This document shows positions 37,001 through 46,000 of a DNA stretch of 64,000 nucleotides, one piece after another. The stretch is from Eupeodes corollae. Taxonomy: Eukaryota; Arthropoda; Insecta; Diptera; Syrphidae. The notes beneath the pieces are model-generated. The model saw nothing but the letters and a program-made list of their open reading frames with translations, was not told where the DNA came from and did no database searches. The DNA lies in NCBI RefSeq assembly GCF_945859685.1, contig NC_079147.1, positions 230,822,765-230,886,764 on the forward strand. The letters are read 5' to 3'. The translations under genes and the position numbers were made by a program. How positions within the stretch are numbered: the stretch's first letter is position 1; each line of letters opens with the position of its first letter.

Positions 37001-40000
37001 AAATCCTTACTTACACAACTTAACTGCATAAGCTTTATGGCTCATATGCCCCCCCACTGGATCGTCCATTGGTTAAAACTTGATGCATTTGTGTTAAGTA
37101 TTTGGAATAGGTCAGATTCATATTATGTTCTTGGTCCAGCCCTCAGCTTAAAGTGGTAATTTTTGCAACAAAGTTTAGAAAGTTTAGGAGCGGGTTATAG
37201 GACCTCTTAAACTACTGAAGAAATTAGACCATGGTAGTTGGAAATAGTCTTAAATGAGCTTTTTAATCTTTTCTTAGAGTTTCCCAAACGTGACTACCTA
37301 CCTCACAAAGTTTTAATTTACTTGCCAATGAAAAAGAAATCAACATAAATAAGTCAGTATTTGAATACAAATTTAAATACAAAACTAAACCTATATTAAT
37401 TTATTTTCTTTAAAGCTTTACAAAATACAAATTAGAACATTTCTAATTTATATAAAACCTCTACACATTCCATTACAATTTTATAAATTAAATGAACAAT
37501 AAGACTCAGCATGTTAACATGATTGAAAGCTTCTTAACTGATAAGAGTCTTCTTGTTTACTTTTCTTTCTAAATCACTCTTATAATTTATTTTTAAATGA
37601 GATCACTCAATATGAAGTGGTTTTTCAATCTTAAACTTGACCTCAAACATTTTTTAGAAATGATTTCATTTAAAGATTGAACTGACATATCAAATGGATA
37701 GTTTATTTGCTGAAAATGTGTACTTTTATAATTGGTTAAATGGAATGCGTATTTTTATATAAACATTTTACTTTACAAAATTGTTGCAATAATTAAAATT
37801 ATTTACTTTAGGCACAAAAACTACAATCCAAAATGTTTTGAAATTTGTTTGTTATATTAAAATCATGGAAATGAAAAAGGCTTGCAAAAGAATGCAATCT
37901 TTTCTGAATGCAATCCTTAACGAATTAACTTTTAAGATTATATTCATTGAATTCACTTCAAATTTTGCAATCACAAATCAGTTGGTATCAAAAAATTTGC
38001 AATAGTATTTTTCTCCATTAGTATTTTTCCACATTTGTCTGCAATCATTTTAGACTTCATGAAATCCTTTGAAGCCTTGGATTTATTTGAAGTCTTTGGG
38101 TTTATTTGAAGGCTGCAAACATAATTCAAATAAAGGGTGATTTTTTGAGGTTAGGATTTTCATGCATTAGTATTTGACAGATCACGCGGGATTTCAGACA
38201 TGTTGTCAAAGAGAAAGATGCTCAGTATGCTTTGACATTTCATCATGAATAGACTTACTAACGAGCAACGCTTGCAAATCATTGAATTTTATTACCAAAA
38301 TCAGTGTTCGGTTCGAAATGTGTTTCGCGCTTTACGTCCGATTTATGGTCTACATAATCGACCAAGTGAGCAAACAATTAATGCGATTGTGACCAAGTTT
38401 CGCACTCAGTTTACTTTATTGGACATTAAACCAACCACACGAATGCGTACAGTGCGTACAGAAGAGAATATTGCGTCTGTTTCTGAGAGTGTTGCTGAAG
38501 ACCGTGAAATGTCGATTCGTCGCCGTTCGCAGCAATTGGGTTTGTGTTATTCGACCACATGGAAGATTTTACGCAAAGATCTTGGTGTAAGACCGTATAA
38601 AATACAGCTCGTGCAAGAACTGAAGCCGAACGATCTGCCACAACGTCGAATTTTCAGTGAATGGGCCCTAGAAAAGTTGGCAGAAAATCCGCTTTTTTAT
38701 CGACAAATTTTGTTCAGCGATGAGGCTCATTTCTGGTTGAATGGCTACGTAAATAAGCAAAATTGCCGCTTTTGGAGTGAAGAGCAACCAGAAGCCGTTC
38801 AAGAACTGCCCATGCATCCCGAAAAATGCACTGCTTGGTGTGGTTTCTACGCTGGTGGAATCATTGGACCGTATTTTTTCAAAGATGCTGTTGGACGCAA
38901 TGTTACGGTGAATGGCGATCGCTATCGTTCAATGCTAACAAACTTTTTGTTGCCAAAAATGGAAGAACTGAACTTGGTTGACATGTGGTTTCAACAAGAT
39001 GGCGCTACATGCCACACAGCTCGCGATTCTATGGCCTTTTTGAGGGAAAACTTCGGAGGACAATTCATCTCAAGGAATGGACCGGTAAGTTGGCCACCAA
39101 GATCATGCGATTTGACGCCTTTAGACTATTTTTTGTGGGGCTACGTCAAGTCTAAAGTCTACACAAATAAGCCAGCAACTATTCCAGCTTTGGAAGACAA
39201 CCTTTCCGAAGAAATTCGGGCTATTCCGGCAGAAATGCTCGAAAAAGTTACCCAAAATTGGACTTTCCGAATGGACCACCTAAGACGCAGCCGCGGTCAA
39301 CATTTAAATGAAATTATCTTCAAAAAGTAAATGTCATGGACCAATCTAACGTTTCAAATAAAGAATCGATGAGATTTTGCAAATTTTATGGGTTTTTTTT
39401 TTTAAAGTTCTCAAGCTCTTAAAAAATCACCGTTTACTACAAAATAATGAAAAGACTTGAAAATGCAAATGAATGAATGTAGCCTAATATAATTTGAGGT
39501 AGAAATGATTACATTCTTTCCGATGTGAAATATTTGGTGGTTAAAAATTTAATTTTAAAACTAAGTTAAATGAATCAAATCCAAATCCAATTCAAATTAA
39601 GATTTATTAAGATTGCATTCTTTTTTAACCCTGAGTTTCTGACTGTATTTAGAAAGGAGATGTCTTATATTGAAATATTAAAAATAAACCTAGACTTTAA
39701 GTTGAAGTTGAGGGTGAAGATTGCTCCAAATTTCCTTAACGTCCGAGAAGAAAAATTAAAAATGGAAAAATTCAAATGTGTTTCAAGTTTATTTTTCATA
39801 AATCAAGTTGATCTAATTAAAGGTTATTAGTGTCGAAGAATTGTTACTTTTTAAAAAATCTAGACAAATGCATTTGCATCCTTCATAAAATGACCAAAGA
39901 GTCATTTTCTAAGCCTAAACAAATGGAATACATTAAAAAATACTTTACGAATTTCCCTTCAGCAAACATTTATTTATAAATTCTGACGCCCCCGATCTAA

Positions 40001-43000
40001 ATAAAGCATATTCTACAATTTATACCGTTCTATATATGTACATAATTACGTATGTATATATAGATACACAAAATTACATACTTTACCAAGCGCCTTTGTA
40101 TCAATTGAATTATTTTCCACAACAAGTCTACAACAGAAAATACCATGTCTTTATACTACGGAAAGAAAATAATCATGATCTAGGAAAACATGCTTCGAGA
40201 AGGAACACAAAAGTCTCTACATTTAATTCGGTCTACACTGAAAAAATAATTTTTGTAAGATTTTTCGTTAAGATTCAGTTTTAATTTGAAATGGTGAACG
40301 GTCCTACGAAATTGTATTCAATGGCAGAGTTCAGTAAATCATTTCACATTCTTGATGTGCGGCAGAAGTAAGAATATCTTTATTTGACAGTACTTCTGAA
40401 ATTTAGCTAACCGGGAAAATGAAGAATTTACCGGGAAGTTAGAACAAGCAGCAGAGCTTGGAAAATATCAAATATTTTCAATAAAACTTGCCGATTTTTT
40501 GAAGAATCGAATATTACGTATAATAAATCCATGTTTTCTCAAAAAACTTAAATTTCTTTGTTTTTTAAATAGACATTTCTCTCAGTGTATCTTCCTGGTA
40601 TGGGGTATAATATAGTGATGCTGTTTTTGATGCCAATGATGTCATCACAGAGGAATGTTGTAAAATTATCTATACATACTTTACCCGCACCACACCTAGC
40701 ATTCTTGAGGCAGCATCGTAGTTCGTCGTAGACCACCACCTCAGAACCAAAGTCAAAGCATATAGCATTTATATCTTTAGCTTGATGCGGTCATTTGTTT
40801 TGTTTTGTTTTCGAAAAATAAACCCATTTACCGTGCTTAGCTAATGGACTTAAGTTGATGATGCACTTTTATATTTTTTTTAAAGATGATTAATAAAACC
40901 AATTGTTGAAATTGAATTTCCTTGGAAATAAGTTTTTACCTAATATAGTTGTCATAGAGGAATGAAGTCATTGATAAAATTGTGGAAGCAGTTGTCAAAT
41001 ACTTAGAATGTGAGAATATTTAATGAAAATAATTATGAATAAACTTTAAGAAGTTGTCAAGGGTGAGAACTAGGTTTTCTGGTAAGACTTTAATTCGCAT
41101 CTTATCCAAGAATTGGTATCAGAATCTAATTGATAAGCTTCTGAAACTTGGATTTCAAAGCAACGCAACATAAATTTAAGTGCGAATTTAACTGTATTTA
41201 AAGTTATGGTCATAAAAACAATATGGTCGGTAACCGGAATCAAAGCAAAGACACACAATTAATAAGATTTGGCTATCAGATGATAGACTGGTTTTGTCTT
41301 TTGCTAATTGCCAAATTTAGAAACGAAGCGTCAATATGAATTTCGTTTTCTTTTGAAATTTGTGATCATTAAATATTTTCAGGAATGAATATGGGTTAAA
41401 TTAGTAAAGTTTCAATTTCAGTATTTTGGCCTTTTTGATTTCGGATTTTCATCTTAATTCAACTTAACATTTACCAGATCCCACATAACCTAGGTATTTG
41501 CGGAAGAAGACTTAGTGTGGGTGTTGATTTGTATTGTGAAATAACGTCGCGTTGAGAAGCTGAATTTATACATACAACGGAAATGATTTCTAGTTGTCAG
41601 TGATACATAAATACACAAGTTTCATCTTTGTATGGAATGAAGTATTTAAAAAAACGCTAAGCTGGCAAAAGTAGTTTTAGAATTGCTTATCTATACAACT
41701 ATAAGTAAACTTAGCTTTTTTTAAAGATGCATGAGAAGTTTCGATGGTTGTTGTCTATGGATTGACAGTTTAGAATGTCAAACTATGTTAACATATCTGT
41801 TCAGCACAAAAATGTTTGAAAATTAATAATTAAATTGAATTAAAACAAAAAGATCTGTTAGTGAAGTTCATAAAGCTTAGTGATGGAACTTATTTCTTGT
41901 TTAAAAAGTCAACGTAAATAAAACACAAATAAAACTTTTGTTCTATAATATTTTTAATTTTTATTATTTTATTTTTATTTTTATTATAAAGTTTGAACGT
42001 TGACATTATGTGTGAAAAACAATATTATTTAAATTACCACCACACTAATTGTTGCAAGCTTCGATTCTTTTGAGACAACGTTTTGACACATATTGGCCGG
42101 TATCTCAGCCATAACTTGGCGAATGTTGTTTTTAAGTGCTCAAGAGTTAAAGGTTAATCTGCATAAACACGTTTTTCGGGTAGGCCCACAAAAAAAAGTC
42201 CAGCGGTGTCGAATTGCATAATCTTGGTGGCTAGTTGATATGGGAACGACGAGATATTAAGCTGTCAAGAAATGTCTCTTGCAATAAAGCCATATTCACT
42301 CAAGTTGTGTGGCATGTCACACCGTCTTGTTGAAACCATATATTCTCCAAGTCTTATTCTTCAATAGCGGCAAAAAAAGTCTAATTGACTTTTTGTGGTG
42401 TTAATAGTCTCTCTTCAATTACTTGATGATCCTCAGAACCCAAGTTGACCGGTCCCGAACGTGAAATAAAATGTTCACCGAGCTCGCCTTTCAATAAGTC
42501 CATTATTGCGCGTATTGTGTTTACGTGTAGCTCGCCTTGTTGAAACTAAATGTCATGAAGTTGGATATCATATCACTTTAGAGCTCACCGTTCACAGTTA
42601 CGTTACGATTCTCATCATCTTTGAAGAAGTACGGTCGAATGATGCCACCAGGCCATAAACCGCACCAAACTGTGACTTTTTGTGGATGCATTGGTAGCTC
42701 TTGCAATGTTTCTGGCTGATATTCACTTCAAAATCGACAATTCTGCTTATTTACGTACCCATTGAGACAAAAATGAACTTCTCACAATTTTTCGGTAAAA
42801 AAAGTGGATCTTCGGCTAACTTTCCAAGAGCCCATTCAACAAAAATTTTACATTGCAGTAGGTCGTTCGGCTTTAATTCTTGCACCAGCTGTATTTTGAA
42901 AGGCATCACACTTTAATCTTTCTACAAAATTGTCAACGTTGTTGAGTAACAGAGGCGGAGGCCCAATTGCTGCAAACGGTGACGAATCGATAATTGATGG

Positions 43001-46000
43001 TCCTCATTAACACTGGCTGATATTTCGCAGTTCCGACTCTACGTAGGCGCGTTGGTGCTTTAATGTCCAATAATGTAAATTTACTTACTTACTTTAATTA
43101 GCGCTATAGCGCATTGTGCTCCTGGGCCTCAAGTAATAACTTTCGTCAGTTTACTCGATCTCTAGCTTGCTGCCTCCAGTTTCGAATACCATGTTGAAGT
43201 GCGTCGGCTTAAGCTTGATCACTCCACCGGAGATGAGGACTGCCTCTGCTTCTTGTTCCCTCAGGCTTGGCATTTAATACCTTGCGGTGTAGAGTTTCGA
43301 TGTTCATTCGCTCGACATGCACCAGCCGTCTTAAACGTTGTACACGAAGTTTTTTGACCAGTGGCAAGTCGCTGTACAGCTCGTATTACTCCTGCTATAA
43401 TCTTCCCCGCCAGATGTTTCTTTGCATGTCGAAACAAACCGGACCATATATCGTACGCAGAACCTTCCTCACGAAGATACCTAGAGATCCTTCATCCGCC
43501 TGTGAGAGGGTCCAATCTTCTGCACCATACAGCAAGACTGGGATGATTAAGGCTCTCAACTGCTTGCTAGGCCAAAGAAACAGCGATTAGCAAGGGTAAT
43601 TCTACGTTTGTCGATGTCATCTGCATATCCAAGGTATTGTGTGGAGTTTTGAAAGATGGTTCCACTTGTATTGGCGTTGGTGTTGCGCACCACTCTTTCA
43701 AGAACAATATTGAAGCAGCTACATGACAGCGCATAGCCTAGTCGAAGTCCTCTGGTGGTTTCAAAACTTTGACAAAACAACTAGCATTTTCTAACGTCAT
43801 CCTGATAAGTCGTATCAGTTTGGAAGGGATACTAAAACTCAACATGGCACGGTATAGTTCGTTTCTGTCTACACTATCATAAGCTGCTTTAAAAGCGATG
43901 AAAAGATGGTGTGTTTCCATGTTATGTTCTTGGGTCTTTTCCAGGATTTGGCGTAGAGTGAAAATTTGGTCTATGGTAGATTTTCCAGGCCTGAAGCCAC
44001 ACTGCTAAGGGTAAATTAGTTTATCAGTAAATGGCTTCAGGCGTTCACATAATACGCTGGACAAGATCTTGTAACAATGTAAATTTGATGCGAAATTAAG
44101 CCACAATAGCCCGAATAGCCGCTTCAGTGGGTTGATTAAACTGACCATAAAATGGAAGAAGCGCGCGATGAACTTTCTTAACAGAGCACGCATTTTGATA
44201 ATAAAATTCAATAATGTGCAAGCGTTGTTCATTTGTAAGACGATACATATTTAAATTATAGATCAAACTGAAGATGTTTGATAGTGAAGCAAAACAAGTT
44301 CTCCAGTTGCTTAAACCAGTGTTGCCGAAAGGATAATCCACCCTTTATAATGTTTTACAATAACAATTAACCTAACATTACAATAAATATTTACGTCTTT
44401 TATAACAATTTATAGTTTCTAAGCTCTTAAGAAAAATCCCATAGATTTAACCACATTTTCCACTCGATTTTGTTTTTTAAATGATATTTTGCATTGATAA
44501 TAGAAATTGCTAGATTTAGTAGTTAGTGAGTTTATTATTAGGTCTTTAACTTTATGCTTTCTATGAACTTTGCAGTTCACTTAGTACATTAAATTCATCA
44601 TAATTTTATTTAAGCTTAAATATATATTTAATAATAATAATTAGCTTAGGGACTCTGATAAACTTAAACGCCTAAGAAATCACCATTGCACGAAATAGAG
44701 TTGATTTTACTGTTTAAAAAATTTCTTCACATCTATAACATAAAACTTTATTATAATCTTACATTACTTGACTAATATAATTTATATTCTCTATTACTCT
44801 TAGCATCTTTGAAGGGTCTCGGTGACAAAACCGTCAACTTATTCAGCAAGAAGAAGGATGAAGCTTCCCAATTGGCTGAAGAAAAAGCAAAAACTGCAGC
44901 TAAACTAGCAGAAGATCAAGCCAAAAATGTAGGAACAATGATTTCTTCGGCTGCATCTGATGTTGGAAATTTGGCATCATCAACAGGTATTTATTATTAA
45001 TAAATATACTAAAAATTTTTAAATTAATTAATTTTGTGTTAAAATTTTATTTTTAAAGCAAAACAAGCTGAAAATACTGCTGCAAGTGGAGTCCAGACTG
45101 CAAATGCTGCTGTTGAAAACACAGCCCAAACCATTGGTCATGCTGCTGAAAACACGAAGACAGCTGCCGCTAACATTACTGAAGCTTCTACAAAGGTATT
45201 TTAAGAAAGCAGTATCAAATAATGACGTAACATTAGATTAAGTTTTGAGCTAAAGACACATGGTTTTGTTTAACTAAGTTCTGAACCAAGAAACTACATA
45301 TTTTTTTCAGAAACCAATTTAGACCATTTATTATAGAATTGAAAGTTAATGTTTAATTTTTATATTATAAAAAAATAAAAAGAAATCAATGATTTTTAAG
45401 AGCATGGTTTGCCATTAAAAACGAAAAACGATATCAGCTAACCAGGCTACGGTTGCATTTCCATATCCCTAACATCAAATTCGCACATTTATGTCTGTAC
45501 GTCCTTGATTACTATACTAATTCCCACTTAAACGTCTTCAATTAATTTTTTTCAAAATTGGGTTTGTTTCGTTGCTTTTGTGACACGTAGCAGCTTTTGT
45601 TGGAAAGAAAATTAACTCCCTCGAATTCCTTCCGTAGTCTTCATCGGTAGCTGTGACTTGAAGAACAACTGTTCCCACCCTTTTTGCATTCTACCAGCCC
45701 ACTTTTCCCTGCTTAGCAGGTAAAAATGCCGTTAAAAGGCTAACCTCGGTGAATCGGGAATGTTGTAGCTCGGGATCAAAGAAGATCTCCATATCAGTAG
45801 TGCAGTCTAGAATCTCTAAATTCGACTCTTTAAAGACCAAAATCTTGTCAAATATCGGTGGGTTGTCGTTAACATTGGCATTAAGAACATTGAACTACAT
45901 CACCGAGGATAGACCTCAAGAGTCAACTGCAATCGGCTTAAGCTTGTACAACTGCTCCCTCTCTCTATCGAGGCCCTTTCGCCTGGTAAATCTAATTCGC

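Noticed and set aside
40548..40739. Cys-containing minus-strand ORF of 63 codons
   Set aside because: No splice sites or family resemblance that I can support; could be part of an unknown repeat, but nothing shows it.
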